From: Bacteroidota bacterium
GTDB taxonomy: Bacteria; Bacteroidota; Bacteroidia; Bacteroidales; GCA-2711565
Assembly (NCBI GenBank): GCA_018816945.1
Contig: JAHIVC010000069.1
Coordinates: 1 to 37,338 of the forward strand
Reading direction: 5' to 3'
DNA: 37,338 bases
In this document: positions 25,905 to 34,523 of the stretch, piece after piece
Position numbering within the stretch: position 1 is the first letter of the stretch
How the letters are laid out: every line of letters starts with the position of its first letter
The notes under the pieces: generated by a model
The model's database searches: none
What the model was told of the DNA's origin: nothing
The model's input: only the letters and a program-made list of their open reading frames with translations
Program-made: the position numbers and the translations under genes

Positions 25905-25996
25905 TACAATGATGGATGATGAATGATGAATGTAAAATGATGAATGTAAAATGTAAAATGTTGAATGTAAAATGTAAAATGTAAAATGTAAAATGA
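25905..25996. repeat. Tandem heptamer array (TGTAAAA and TGATGAA variants)
   Basis: About 90 bases of near-perfect seven-base units, starting with GATGAAT variants and changing to ATGTAAA. It lies between the divergent methyltransferase and flavoprotein genes, just upstream of the GTG start of the former. Copy number is likely variable. Confidence 0.85.
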
Positions 25997-26131
25997 TCAA
26001 ACCTAAATTACTATTCGTTGCATTCAACAGTTTATCTATTGTACTGTTCCAAGAATATGTAATTTTGACTTTTATATATCGAACGAAAAAGATGAAACCT
26101 GGCCTACGTATAATTGTTAACATTGCTTCAT

Positions 26132-27376
26132 ATGAATAATTTTGATGTCATTGTTGTAGGAGCGGGGCCTGCCGGATTAATAGCAGCAGGAAGAGCAGCC
26201 GAATTGGGAGGAAGAGTTCTGCTATTGGAGAAAATGCCTAAAGAAGGCAGGAAATTGTTGATTACAGGAAGTGGCCGATGCAATATCACCAATAATGCTC
26301 CGATCGGAGATTTCATTGCTCATGTTTATCCTGATGGCCGTTTTTTAAGGAATGCTTTTTCCGGGTTTTTTTCAAAAGAGATCATTGGATTATTAAAGAA
26401 GTATGGTGTCGATTCGGTTTTAATTCCCGGAGGAAGATACTTCCCTGTCAGCAATAAATCATCGGATGTATTAAATGCATTGTTAAGATGGGTTCGAGAA
26501 ATGAAGGTTGAAATCCAGTGTGGACATAGAGTGGAACAAATTATTACTGAAGGCAATGTGATTAAAGGTGTTCAAGCTAACGGACGAAAATATCCGGCTC
26601 AGAATGTTATTCTTGCAACAGGGGGTAAATCATACCCTGCAACCGGATCGACCGGGGATGGTTATGAGTTAGCAAGAGCAGTTGGACACACCATTGAAAA
26701 TGTCAGGCCTGCACTTGTACCTCTGATCACAGAAGGTAAACTTGCTCAAAATTTACAAGGGCTTAATTTAAAGGATGTGAAGGCTGTACTTTGGGTAAAT
26801 GATAAGAAAGAAGGTGAAGCTTCGGGTGAAATGATTTTTACGCACTTCGGTCTTTCTGGCCCTATTATTTTGACCCTAAGCAGAATAGCGGTTACAGCGT
26901 TGGAGGAAAATCAGAAAGTTGAGATTACCATTGACTTGGAGCCTATGCTTGATGAGAGAGAACTCGATAATCAATTGCTTACAGACATCAATGAACATGG
27001 GAAAAAGAAGATCAGCAATCTTTTCCATTACTGGTTATCAGCTTCCATGGTGCCTGTTTTCCTTGATCTTTTAGGATTTGATCCCGAAAAAGAATGCCAT
27101 CAAATTTCTTCAAAAGAAAGGAAACAAATCCGGCATTTAATTAAAAACCTGCGTTTTAAAATTACGGGCCATCGATCCTACAAAGAAGCAATTATTACCG
27201 CAGGCGGTGTTTCCACGAACGAAATATCTTCCAAAACCATGGAATCAAAGCTGGTTAAAGGTCTTTATTTTGCAGGTGAATTGATCGATCTGGATGCAGA
27301 AACCGGTGGCTATAATTTACAAATAGCTTATTCGACGGGCTGGCTGGCCGGTGATTCGTGTATGAAAAAAGAATGA
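26132..27376 (+). CDS. FAD/NAD(P)-dependent oxidoreductase, HI0933/YhiN (BaiN-like) family
   Basis: The start chosen is ATG at 26132 (414 aa); an in-frame TTG at 26114 only adds LTLLH. The FAD-binding Rossmann motif VVGAGPAGLIAAGRAAELGG begins at residue 8. GRKLLITGSGRCNITNN is the family signature, and ATGGKSYPATGSTGDGY and the C-terminal FAGELIDLDAETGGYNLQIAYSTG complete it. The family is widespread and poorly characterised; one member, BaiN, was implicated in reduction of bile-acid intermediates. Cytoplasmic. It is divergent from the methyltransferase, with the heptamer array between. Confidence 0.92.
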   Translation: MNNFDVIVVGAGPAGLIAAGRAAELGGRVLLLEKMPKEGRKLLITGSGRCNITNNAPIGDFIAHVYPDGRFLRNAFSGFFSKEIIGLLKKYGVDSVLIPGGRYFPVSNKSSDVLNALLRWVREMKVEIQCGHRVEQIITEGNVIKGVQANGRKYPAQNVILATGGKSYPATGSTGDGYELARAVGHTIENVRPALVPLITEGKLAQNLQGLNLKDVKAVLWVNDKKEGEASGEMIFTHFGLSGPIILTLSRIAVTALEENQKVEITIDLEPMLDERELDNQLLTDINEHGKKKISNLFHYWLSASMVPVFLDLLGFDPEKECHQISSKERKQIRHLIKNLRFKITGHRSYKEAIITAGGVSTNEISSKTMESKLVKGLYFAGELIDLDAETGGYNLQIAYSTGWLAGDSCMKKE

Positions 27377-27457
27377 TTATCTCTTACCTTGCCTTATAAA
27401 TTACCTAAAATCTTTAATAATATACCATATCAACTAAATTATGCTATGAATGTATAA

Positions 27458-28441
27458 TTATTCTTTCTTCAGTAATAAATATGTATTAATGAAATTTACG
27501 GAAGGTTCCGAAATCAGCTTTACCAATTTTTTTCTCCCTAATTTGTCGTCAATTGTTTGAGCCATTTTGGCACCAACCCTATACCAAAGTCTTTTTTCAT
27601 CAGATAAGACAGATAGCTTGTCCCAGTCTTCATCAGTAAGTATTTTGCTTGGATTATTTTTGAAATGAAAATAGATTTCAAAAAACGCAGATTCATATGA
27701 TTGCATTAGCCCTGCATCTTGAATCGCAATATAATCTTTGTCAATTTCCATCGCTCTTTCTTTTTTTCTAAGCGAATACGGAACATAAGTACCCATCCCT
27801 TCCAAGTGTGTGAAATATGCGATCAAATCTGTCATTTCTTTGTATTTATTGATATCAAGAGATGGCATGGCGTTATTTTTAATCGTCACGAAACCAGCAT
27901 GATGTAATTCATGAATGGAATAATACTTGATTTCATTTTGATGTTCTACATAATGTGGATGTGCCAAATTCAAACTGGCATTGTTCCCAAAAACAACCCC
28001 TAAATCGTAACCAAATGTAAAAAACAGATTGCTCGAATATTTAAAATCTTCAGGAAGGTATTTCAAACAAGTTTTCTGTGGTAAATCGATTTCAGCAATC
28101 TTTGTCTTCGCATAATGTAGATTGCTTTTAAAGGCATCCAATACTTTCCTTTTATCATCAATGGGGGTTAATAATGAGATTACTAAATCGAGGCCGCTAT
28201 TATGAGAGATGTTATTCTTATAGGCTATTGCATGATTTAAAAGATGTTCCGTGGCTGGAAGATTAGCAATTTTATTTAAATAACTAGAATCCCCAGATTC
28301 CAAATACCTTATTGCCAATTCAGCAAAAGAAAAATCATAAATCACCTTCCCCTTTTGAATAACAAAATCCATTTCAATATTTTGGGAATTTGAAAAAATT
28401 GATGCAAGTAAAAAAATTGAAATAAAAAAATACGATTTCAT
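27458..28441 (-). CDS. Exported putative zinc metallopeptidase (HELHH motif)
   Basis: The 327-aa product has a signal peptide (1-20, ending SNSQ). It carries HELHH (177-181), an HExxH zinc motif, with a downstream Glu214 in THLEGMG as a likely third ligand, the gluzincin arrangement. It resembles the DUF5700 group of putative zinc peptidases, though I cannot confirm this. Glu178 would be the catalytic base. No propeptide or binding module is obvious. It converges with the flavoprotein gene and stands alone; substrate unknown. Confidence 0.72.
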   Translation of the reverse strand: MKSYFFISIFLLASIFSNSQNIEMDFVIQKGKVIYDFSFAELAIRYLESGDSSYLNKIANLPATEHLLNHAIAYKNNISHNSGLDLVISLLTPIDDKRKVLDAFKSNLHYAKTKIAEIDLPQKTCLKYLPEDFKYSSNLFFTFGYDLGVVFGNNASLNLAHPHYVEHQNEIKYYSIHELHHAGFVTIKNNAMPSLDINKYKEMTDLIAYFTHLEGMGTYVPYSLRKKERAMEIDKDYIAIQDAGLMQSYESAFFEIYFHFKNNPSKILTDEDWDKLSVLSDEKRLWYRVGAKMAQTIDDKLGRKKLVKLISEPSVNFINTYLLLKKE

Positions 28442-28542
28442 GATTATATTTACTGATCAGACAAAAAATAATAACTCTGATTTTTCACAGATTTATGTTT
28501 TAATTAGTATCAAATACTTATCATTGCAATAAAGTTGTAACA

Positions 28543-28989
28543 TCAAATACGTATTTTTATGACCAGCTTCTTTACATTTAAACCCTGAACTATTTTGATC
28601 CCTGGCATATGTAAATCATCAGGGAAAAAGATGGCAAACATACCTCTTTCCAACTTGAAAAATGTCGGGTCACCTTCATAAAAAGCAATATCACGCTCCT
28701 CACTTTTTGAAATTTGAATGTGATTGTTCAAGGTTGATATACCAATGAATTCGGCCCCTGAAATAATGAACTGTACATCGATAAATTTAAAATGCCCTTC
28801 GAGTTTGCAACCTTCCCGATTTTTCGTATCATATTCCTGAATGAGGGCAAATAGGTCGTCTTTTTCAATTTCATATCTGCCTGATTCCAGACCTAATAAA
28901 TCAGTATCGTTGATGTAATCTAATGCCTTAGAAATAAGCGGACTAAGTCCAGTATATAATTTGTAATTTCCAATTTTGTCTATGATCAT
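28543..28989 (-). CDS. YhcH/YjgK/YiaL family protein (DUF386)
   Basis: The 148-aa product is a single cupin-like domain of the YhcH family. GHFKFIDVQFIISGAEFIGIS, ERDIAFYEGDPTFFKLERGMFAIFFPDDLHMPGI and the terminal VKKLVIKI match it, including the histidine and acidic residues that bind metal. Members serve in sialic-acid and sugar metabolism; NanQ is an N-acetylneuraminate anomerase. No sialic-acid gene is nearby. It starts three bases after the stop of the two-repeat protein gene, so the two are one transcript. Confidence 0.88.
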   Translation of the reverse strand: MIIDKIGNYKLYTGLSPLISKALDYINDTDLLGLESGRYEIEKDDLFALIQEYDTKNREGCKLEGHFKFIDVQFIISGAEFIGISTLNNHIQISKSEERDIAFYEGDPTFFKLERGMFAIFFPDDLHMPGIKIVQGLNVKKLVIKIRI

Positions 28990-28992
28990 GAA

Positions 28993-29910
28993 TTACTGGA
29001 TGAGGTTAAATTCTCTGGTATCGATCAGTATAGTTTCTTTCGTATCTCGGTTCCAGATATAGTATTCAATTTTCCATTTTCCGAAAGTGTTCCCACCTAC
29101 ATTGATGAATAGGGTATTAAACCCAGGTGAATAAAAGCCATAGAGCCCGAACTCATTTTTACTGCCATTGGGATAAGTGACAACATATTTGCACGACCAG
29201 ATGGGCGTACCGTAACTATTTAAGTAAGTGCTGGTCGGAGGTCCTTCAATCCATGTTCCAAAAACCTTTTCCCTGCCGGCCAGATAGCCCGATTCGTACA
29301 GTTCTTTTTGGGACCAGGTATCGCCTCTTTTTATGATCTTAAGTACTTTATCATATTCTGTCTGATCGTAGATTCCAATTCCAATATCTTTTACCTGCCA
29401 TCCTGAAACAGATTGTTTTGTTGGCTTACCATAGGTTGTCTGAAATTCAGACGTACCTACCAGCCTTGTTTCTTGTGTGTCACGGTTCCAAATAAACCAT
29501 TCGATCTTCCAATTTCCGGTAGTGTACCCACCTGTTTTGATGCCAAAATAAGTAAATCCGGGAGTGTAAAATCCGGATGGGCCGGCTTCAAAAGTTTTAC
29601 CATCGGGATAAGTGATTTTGTATTTATATAACCAAACTGTAACACCATAACTGTTTTTATAAGCATCGGTATGAGGGCCTTGGATCCATGCCGCAAATAA
29701 CTGATTGCCTTTATACTTTCCTGCCTGAGCACCATTTTCATATAATTCTTTGGCATCCCAAACCGAACCTCTCTCCATAATTTTCAGTTCTTTATCGTAA
29801 TTCTCATCCTCCACAATTATACCTACACCAATATCTTTAAGCGACCAGTTTTGACTGTATGCAAAACCACCCATTAAGAGTGACATTAAAACAAGAATCA
29901 ACCTTTTCAT
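28993..29910 (-). CDS. Exported protein made of two tandem ~140-aa repeats
   Basis: The start is fixed at ATG 29908-29910 (305 aa) by an exact AGGAGG five bases upstream; the longer frame from 29979 adds 23 unlikely residues. A signal peptide (1-19, ending AYSQ) is followed by two homologous halves beginning WSLKDIGVGI and WQVKDIGIGI. Shared positions include GxxWxxKELYExG, W-I-x-GP-x-T, NSYG, YxxTYP-G, GFYxPGF and GxWKIExxIWNRDT-ET. The repeat looks beta-rich and periplasmic. I recognise no family. It is co-transcribed with the YhcH-family gene. Confidence 0.82.
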   Translation of the reverse strand: MKRLILVLMSLLMGGFAYSQNWSLKDIGVGIIVEDENYDKELKIMERGSVWDAKELYENGAQAGKYKGNQLFAAWIQGPHTDAYKNSYGVTVWLYKYKITYPDGKTFEAGPSGFYTPGFTYFGIKTGGYTTGNWKIEWFIWNRDTQETRLVGTSEFQTTYGKPTKQSVSGWQVKDIGIGIYDQTEYDKVLKIIKRGDTWSQKELYESGYLAGREKVFGTWIEGPPTSTYLNSYGTPIWSCKYVVTYPNGSKNEFGLYGFYSPGFNTLFINVGGNTFGKWKIEYYIWNRDTKETILIDTREFNLIQ

Positions 29911-29915
29911 AAGAA

Positions 29916-29921
29916 CCTCCT
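29916..29921 (-). promoter_or_regulatory. Consensus Shine-Dalgarno (AGGAGG) of the two-repeat protein
   Basis: Read on the minus strand, AGGAGG precedes ATG by five bases. Strong Shine-Dalgarno sequences are rare in Bacteroidota and decide this start. Confidence 0.85.
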
Positions 29922-30097
29922 TTTTTATAATACTTATTTTGAAAATTAAATTTTGTAAAACGCATTTGATTTTTAACAAGATATACCTTAGCTTATGTAA
30001 ATTTAAAAGCTTTCTGAATATCTTTTATATGTTGAACACAAAATAGTTATGAACTATTTCTTTGATTTAATAAGAAGGAAAGTTGTTTAAAAATATC

Positions 30098-30913
30098 TTA
30101 TCCTAGTGCCACATCCAAAAACATCATGGCGGTAAATCCCAGCATAGCACCTACTGTGGATAAATCGGTTTCATGTCCGGTTTGAGATTCGGGGATCAGT
30201 TCTTCAACAACAACAAATATCATTGCTCCAGCGGCAAATGAAAGAGCATAGGGGAGAATGGGGGTCATGGTCAAAACCAAATAGGCACCCGTAACCCCTG
30301 CAATTGGTTCAACCATGCCTGAAAGTTGCCCGTAATTAAACGATTTTAACCTTGAAAAGCCCTCTCTTCTGAGAGGAATTGAAACCGCTGCCCCCTCAGG
30401 AAAGTTCTGTAATCCAATGCCAATGGTTAGGGCTATTGCACCGGCTAACATTCCTGTATCGGGATTATTTGCCAATGCTCCAAAAGCGACCCCTACCGCC
30501 AATCCTTCAGGAATATTATGCAGGGTAATTGATAAAACAAGTAATACACTTCGTTGCCATGAAGTTTTTATTCCTTCAGCTTTATCAATTGATAACCCTA
30601 AATGTAAGTGAGGTAGAATCTTATCAACCAAAAATAAAAAAGCACCTCCCGCTAGAAATCCAATAACGGCCGGTATCCATCCAATACCACCATTTGCTTC
30701 TTCCATTTCGATGGCAGGTTTTAGTAGAGACCAAAAACTGGCAGCGATCATTACACCGGCTGCAAAACCAAGCATGGAGTTTAGTACTTTTTTGTTGATT
30801 GTTTTAAAGAAAAAAACCATGGATGATCCCATTGCAGTGAGGCCCCATGTAAATAGTGTAGCAAAAAGTGCAAGTAAAACGGGATTATATTCTAGTAAAA
30901 AATCTAAATTCAT
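30098..30913 (-). CDS. ZIP family divalent metal transporter (GufA/ZupT-like)
   Basis: The 271-aa integral membrane protein has about eight helices. The metal-binding helix pair is clear: LHNIPEGLAVG (131-141) with His132, Asn133 and Glu136, and LQNFPEGAAVS (168-178) with Asn170 and Glu173. A His-containing loop, LPHLHLG (100-106), lies between helices 3 and 4. Predicted to bring zinc or related divalent metals across the inner membrane. Single gene; no Fur/Zur box could be identified. Confidence 0.92.
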   Translation of the reverse strand: MNLDFLLEYNPVLLALFATLFTWGLTAMGSSMVFFFKTINKKVLNSMLGFAAGVMIAASFWSLLKPAIEMEEANGGIGWIPAVIGFLAGGAFLFLVDKILPHLHLGLSIDKAEGIKTSWQRSVLLVLSITLHNIPEGLAVGVAFGALANNPDTGMLAGAIALTIGIGLQNFPEGAAVSIPLRREGFSRLKSFNYGQLSGMVEPIAGVTGAYLVLTMTPILPYALSFAAGAMIFVVVEELIPESQTGHETDLSTVGAMLGFTAMMFLDVALG

Positions 30914-31076
30914 TTTTTGTTCTATTTAGTATGATTTAGTAAAAATGATCTGTTTATTAGAGTCAAAGTTAGAAAAATCCTGATATGGTTCTATGGAATT
31001 ATTTGTACGGAATAAGAAATTATTTGCAATATTGATTGATAAAATCTAAACGAGAACAAAGTGTAGGAATCTAAAA

Positions 31077-32042
31077 TTATTTCCACCTCGTATCTTTCCA
31101 CTTTTTTTGATCTTCTTTGTCAAGGAAAGTCCAGGCAATGAGTCGGCTGGTTTTATTTCCCTGCCCCATGGGAATGGTTTTTACTTCAAGCGCTCCAACT
31201 TCTACCAGGATTTTATAAGCACTTTTAAGGGTCGATTGTTTAGAAATTAAAGATGAAAATAGAAAGCAATTCAGAGCAAATTTTTTACTCTGACGGATCA
31301 TGTTTCTTACAAAACGTTCTTCGCCCCCTTTGTACCATAATTCGTTACTTTGACCGCCAAAGTTTAGAATGGGTTCGATAATCTTTTTATCGTTTAAATT
31401 ATTTAGCTTTCGAATTGTTCCTGCCTGTGCTTCAGCTTTCGAAGCATGGAATGGTGGGTTGCAAATGGATATGTCAATTGGTTCATCTTTTGCGATTATC
31501 CCATAAAAAAAATCGTTAGGATCATTTTGTAACCTGCATTCAATTTTCCCTTTTAAGGTTTTATTTTGAGCTATTATTTTATTGGCAGATTCAATAGATA
31601 TGGGGTCGATATCTGAACCAATAAACGACCAGCCATATTCCATATTCCCTATAATTGGATAAACACAGTTAGCACCAACGCCAATGTCCAAACATTTAAT
31701 ATTTGGTCCGATTGGCATTTTCCCATAATTATATGAAGCCAATAAATCGGAGATATGATGAATATAATCAGCTCTGCCGGTAATTGGCGGACATAAATAA
31801 TTTTCCGGGATATCCCAATATTCAATGTTGTAAAAGTGTTTTAGTAAGGCTTTATTTAGCATTTTTACTGCTTCAGGATCAGAAAAAACGATGGATTCAT
31901 CCCCATAAATATTTAAATTCACAAAAGGCTCTAATTCAGGACAACTTGTTTTGAGTTGCTTAAAATCATAACGCGAACGATGTTTGTTGCGCGGATGTAA
32001 TTTGAATTTTACTTTTGGATGTTTTTTCTTTTTAGGTAGCAT
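31077..32042 (-). CDS. rlmF: 23S rRNA (adenine-N6) methyltransferase RlmF
   Basis: The 321-aa product matches RlmF/YbiN along its length: LHPRNKHRSRYDF (15-27), DPEAVKMLNKALL (55-67), WDIPENYLCPPITGRADYIHH (76-96), the SAM motif LDIGVGANCVYP (118-129) and the N6-adenine motif NPPF (195-198). The RlmF family methylates A1618 (E. coli numbering) of 23S rRNA. The Lys-rich start (MLPKKKKHPK) fits RNA binding. It lies 46 bases downstream of a DEAD-box helicase gene on the same strand, a sensible pairing. Confidence 0.93.
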   Translation of the reverse strand: MLPKKKKHPKVKFKLHPRNKHRSRYDFKQLKTSCPELEPFVNLNIYGDESIVFSDPEAVKMLNKALLKHFYNIEYWDIPENYLCPPITGRADYIHHISDLLASYNYGKMPIGPNIKCLDIGVGANCVYPIIGNMEYGWSFIGSDIDPISIESANKIIAQNKTLKGKIECRLQNDPNDFFYGIIAKDEPIDISICNPPFHASKAEAQAGTIRKLNNLNDKKIIEPILNFGGQSNELWYKGGEERFVRNMIRQSKKFALNCFLFSSLISKQSTLKSAYKILVEVGALEVKTIPMGQGNKTSRLIAWTFLDKEDQKKWKDTRWK

Positions 32043-32088
32043 TGAAATTCTTGACTGTTACTTATTGCAATTCGGTGCCTGGTATTCG

Positions 32089-33435
32089 CTATTTTTTTTT
32101 CTTTTTTAAATTGGCAATTTTATCGCCTCTGGTCAATGGTCGCTTATGTTTTTTCATCTTCCTTAAATAAGAACCTCCTTGATTTACCTTAAGGTTTTTC
32201 TCTAATTTCTCATGAAAAGCAGGTCCTGCATAAGATTGCTTTATTTTTTGTTTAAAGGGCTCAATAATTACAGGGCGTTCTTCCGGAGCCAACTCTTTTG
32301 ATATTTCAACTTCAGCAGGAAATTCAAGAGTAGGGATTTTGAACAACATCAATGATTCTATGGCTTCTTTCAGCACCAATTCTTTTTCGGTATAAAACAA
32401 AATGGATTTACCTTCGCATTCGGCCCTTCCACTTCTGCCAATCCGATGGATGTAATTTTCGGGATAATTAGGGGTGTCGAAATTGATAACATGGGTTATT
32501 TTATCCAAATCCAAACCGCGGGCCATTACATCAGTTGCAATCAGAATCCTGTATTTTCCTTCATCAAAATGACGAATTGATCGCATTCGGTAATTCTGTG
32601 CCTTATTCGAATGGATGATACAACTTTCCTTTCCAAATTCAGTGTCTAAGGTTTCGAATAAACGGTCAGCGATTCTTTTATTGGATACAAAAACAAGTAC
32701 TTTTGCGTATTCCGTTTTATCCTTCAAAAGATACTTTAACAAATTGACTTTGGTATAAAAATTCTCCACAGGGTAACATTGTTGTTCAATATTATCTAAA
32801 GGGGTTCCGCTTAAGGCAATGGAAATTTTAACCGGAGTAGTAAAATAATCGTCAATCAATGCATCAACTTCATCGGTCATGGTAGCCGAAAACATGATGT
32901 TTTGACGTCGTTCAGGCAGCAGTTCAAAAATGTTTGTTAATTGATACCTAAAACCTAAATCCAACATTACATCCACCTCATCGATCACCAATTTTTTTAT
33001 CGCTTTCAATTGAAGTGCCCTGCTCAAAGCCAGATCGTATAAACGGCCCGGGGTTGCTACCAGGATGTCCGTACCCTTCGCGACGGCTATTTTTTGAGTG
33101 TTGATATTTGTTCCGCCATAAACTCCTAAGGCCCTGATATTCATGTATTTTGTCAGGATTTGTATTTGTTCTACTACCTGCAAAACCAATTCGCGAGTCG
33201 GAACCAAAACTAAAATTCTCGGATTTACCTGATCGGAAAATTTTAAATCCTGCAAAAGAGGCAGCATGTATGCAAATGATTTTCCTGTGCCGGTTTGTGC
33301 AATACCAACGATATCTTTGCCCGAACGAATTACAGGATAAGCTTCTATTTGAATGGGTGTTGCTTTCTCAAAGCCCAAGTCGGCTATTGCATTATTCAAT
33401 TGCTTTGAAAGATTTAAATTCCCGAACGAATTCAT
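32089..33435 (-). CDS. DEAD-box ATP-dependent RNA helicase (RhlE-like)
   Basis: The 448-aa product shows the DEAD-box motif set: Q motif (FEKATPIQ, 22-29), AQTGTGKS (46-53), PTREL (79-83), DEVD (152-155, variant of DEAD), SAT (183-185), ARGLD (305-309) and HRIGRSGR (330-337). A short basic tail ending KKKKK follows (about 400-448). It is likely an RNA chaperone in ribosome assembly or cold adaptation, as in similar proteins; the RlmF gene downstream supports ribosome work. The DEVD variant keeps the catalytic DExD residues. Confidence 0.93.
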   Translation of the reverse strand: MNSFGNLNLSKQLNNAIADLGFEKATPIQIEAYPVIRSGKDIVGIAQTGTGKSFAYMLPLLQDLKFSDQVNPRILVLVPTRELVLQVVEQIQILTKYMNIRALGVYGGTNINTQKIAVAKGTDILVATPGRLYDLALSRALQLKAIKKLVIDEVDVMLDLGFRYQLTNIFELLPERRQNIMFSATMTDEVDALIDDYFTTPVKISIALSGTPLDNIEQQCYPVENFYTKVNLLKYLLKDKTEYAKVLVFVSNKRIADRLFETLDTEFGKESCIIHSNKAQNYRMRSIRHFDEGKYRILIATDVMARGLDLDKITHVINFDTPNYPENYIHRIGRSGRAECEGKSILFYTEKELVLKEAIESLMLFKIPTLEFPAEVEISKELAPEERPVIIEPFKQKIKQSYAGPAFHEKLEKNLKVNQGGSYLRKMKKHKRPLTRGDKIANLKKKKK

Positions 33436-33540
33436 AAAAATATTTTTTTACAAAGGTAGGGTATATATTCAAGAAGCCAATCCCAGCTTACCAAATACTG
33501 TAATTTAACATGTTGCGTTTCTTCTATTCATAGAAATGAA

Positions 33541-33565
33541 GACTTTAGACATCGGATTTTAGATA
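33541..33565. repeat. Short copy of the TTAGAC/TTTTAGAT array
   Basis: GACTTTAGACATCGGATTTT and AGAT resemble the arrays at 5955-6013 and 24741-24771. It lies in a 292-bp gap between the helicase and lipoprotein genes that is otherwise featureless. Confidence 0.45.
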
Positions 33566-33727
33566 AAAATGATGTTAAGATAAAAGTTAACAATCTGTTG
33601 CTTTAATGGTCAAACATATTGTGTGATGAAATTACTTCAATTTCCCTTGTTTTATTGCATGATACAAAATGGATTCTCAACAAAGTGACCAAACAAATTA
33701 AAATAAATCGTTTTTAAATTCTTTGGA

Positions 33728-34099
33728 TTAAAAATCGATGTAAGAGGAACCTTTCCACACAAATTGCTTGCAACACTTAACGTTTTGATAATTTAAATAG
33801 GATTCTTCGTTTAATGGAACAATCGAACCCTGAAAATTGTATACCGGAGGAAAAGAAGAGCTTAGGAGGTTGTGGTTCTCAAAAAAATAATTACCCTCAT
33901 ATTTATACCTAATCCATGCCGATATTTCTAAACTTGAATATTGATCAGTAAGCGATGCAATTTTATCGGCAGCAATTCTTTCTTTCAGCCAAACCGGGAT
34001 TTCACTTTCCGGAACAAAATTTTCATTTTGGATATCTTTCTTTTTCTCGCACGAGATAAGTATTAAAGACAGAACTAATAAAATCAACGGTTTTTTCAT
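33728..34099 (-). CDS. Small lipoprotein of unknown function
   Basis: The 123-aa product has a short lysine start, a hydrophobic core and lipobox LISC, so Cys17 is the likely lipid anchor. The acceptor is followed by Glu and a Lys run. The mature part (YSSLEISAWIRYKYEGNYFFENH, then VKCCKQFVWKGSSYIDF) resembles small Bacteroidota lipoproteins with a paired-cysteine end. No family name can be given. Single gene. Confidence 0.75.
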   Translation of the reverse strand: MKKPLILLVLSLILISCEKKKDIQNENFVPESEIPVWLKERIAADKIASLTDQYSSLEISAWIRYKYEGNYFFENHNLLSSSFPPVYNFQGSIVPLNEESYLNYQNVKCCKQFVWKGSSYIDF

Positions 34100-34310
34100 C
34101 TGAGAATTACTTTTATTTAATAAATGCTTAGAAATTTAACTGGATAGTATTTAAAACCAATTAATGATAAACAGATGCGAAAAGTAATTGAAAGGTTGCG
34201 CCAAAAATATATTTAATATCAATCCTGCTTTTAGTAATCAAAAAAAACATGGAATTTTTTAAAAGGTCAATTTGTGAAATAAAGTACAATAAATAGACCC
34301 ATAATGCTTT

Positions 34311-34349
34311 CAGCAGGATCAAAATATATTATTTGTTTTGATCCTGCTG
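34311..34349. terminator. 14-bp perfect inverted repeat between genes
   Basis: CAGCAGGATCAAAA (34311-34324) pairs perfectly with TTTTGATCCTGCTG (34336-34349) around an 11-base AT loop. ATCCTGCT also occurs alone at 34222-34229. It lies 42 bases past the stop of the 35-aa gene. There is no T-run, so it could be a 3' stabilising hairpin, a factor-dependent terminator or a protein-binding site. Confidence 0.5.
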
Positions 34350-34391
34350 TAGAGGTTATATTTGAGAAAATAAGAAGTAAACTAAATAATT

Positions 34392-34499
34392 TTATTGTCC
34401 ACCTTTAGCTTTCTTTTCCTTTTTTTCAAGCCGCTTTTCTTTTAAGGTTTTAGTTGGGGCTTTTTTAACCTCTTTTTTTGCATTTTGTTCTTTTCCCAT
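34392..34499 (-). CDS. 35-aa highly basic small protein
   Basis: The frame ATG (34497-34499) to TAA (34392-34394) encodes MGKEQNAKKEVKKAPTKTLK followed by EKRLEKKEKKAKGGQ. More than a third of the residues are Lys or Arg, with heptad-like KE spacing. It begins 24 bases after the CvfB-like stop, with no terminator between, so it is probably co-transcribed. The composition suggests RNA or ribosome association. I recall similar Lys-rich mini-proteins in Bacteroidota but cannot name a family. Confidence 0.6.
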   Translation of the reverse strand: MGKEQNAKKEVKKAPTKTLKEKRLEKKEKKAKGGQ

Positions 34500-34523
34500 G
34501 GCACTATTTTTTTAAAATTATAA

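Noticed and set aside
25905-25996. CRISPR-like or coding repeat (a frame here reads FYILHS repeats)
   Set aside because: Units are seven bases with no spacers, and the frame is simply the heptamer read through; no cas genes are present.
32980-33435. DEVD as a broken DEAD motif
   Set aside because: The D-E-x-D catalytic residues are intact, and such variants occur in working helicases.
33436-33727. A hidden gene or RNA in the 292-bp gap
   Set aside because: Only a short repeat copy is seen, with no frame, hairpin or promoter of note.
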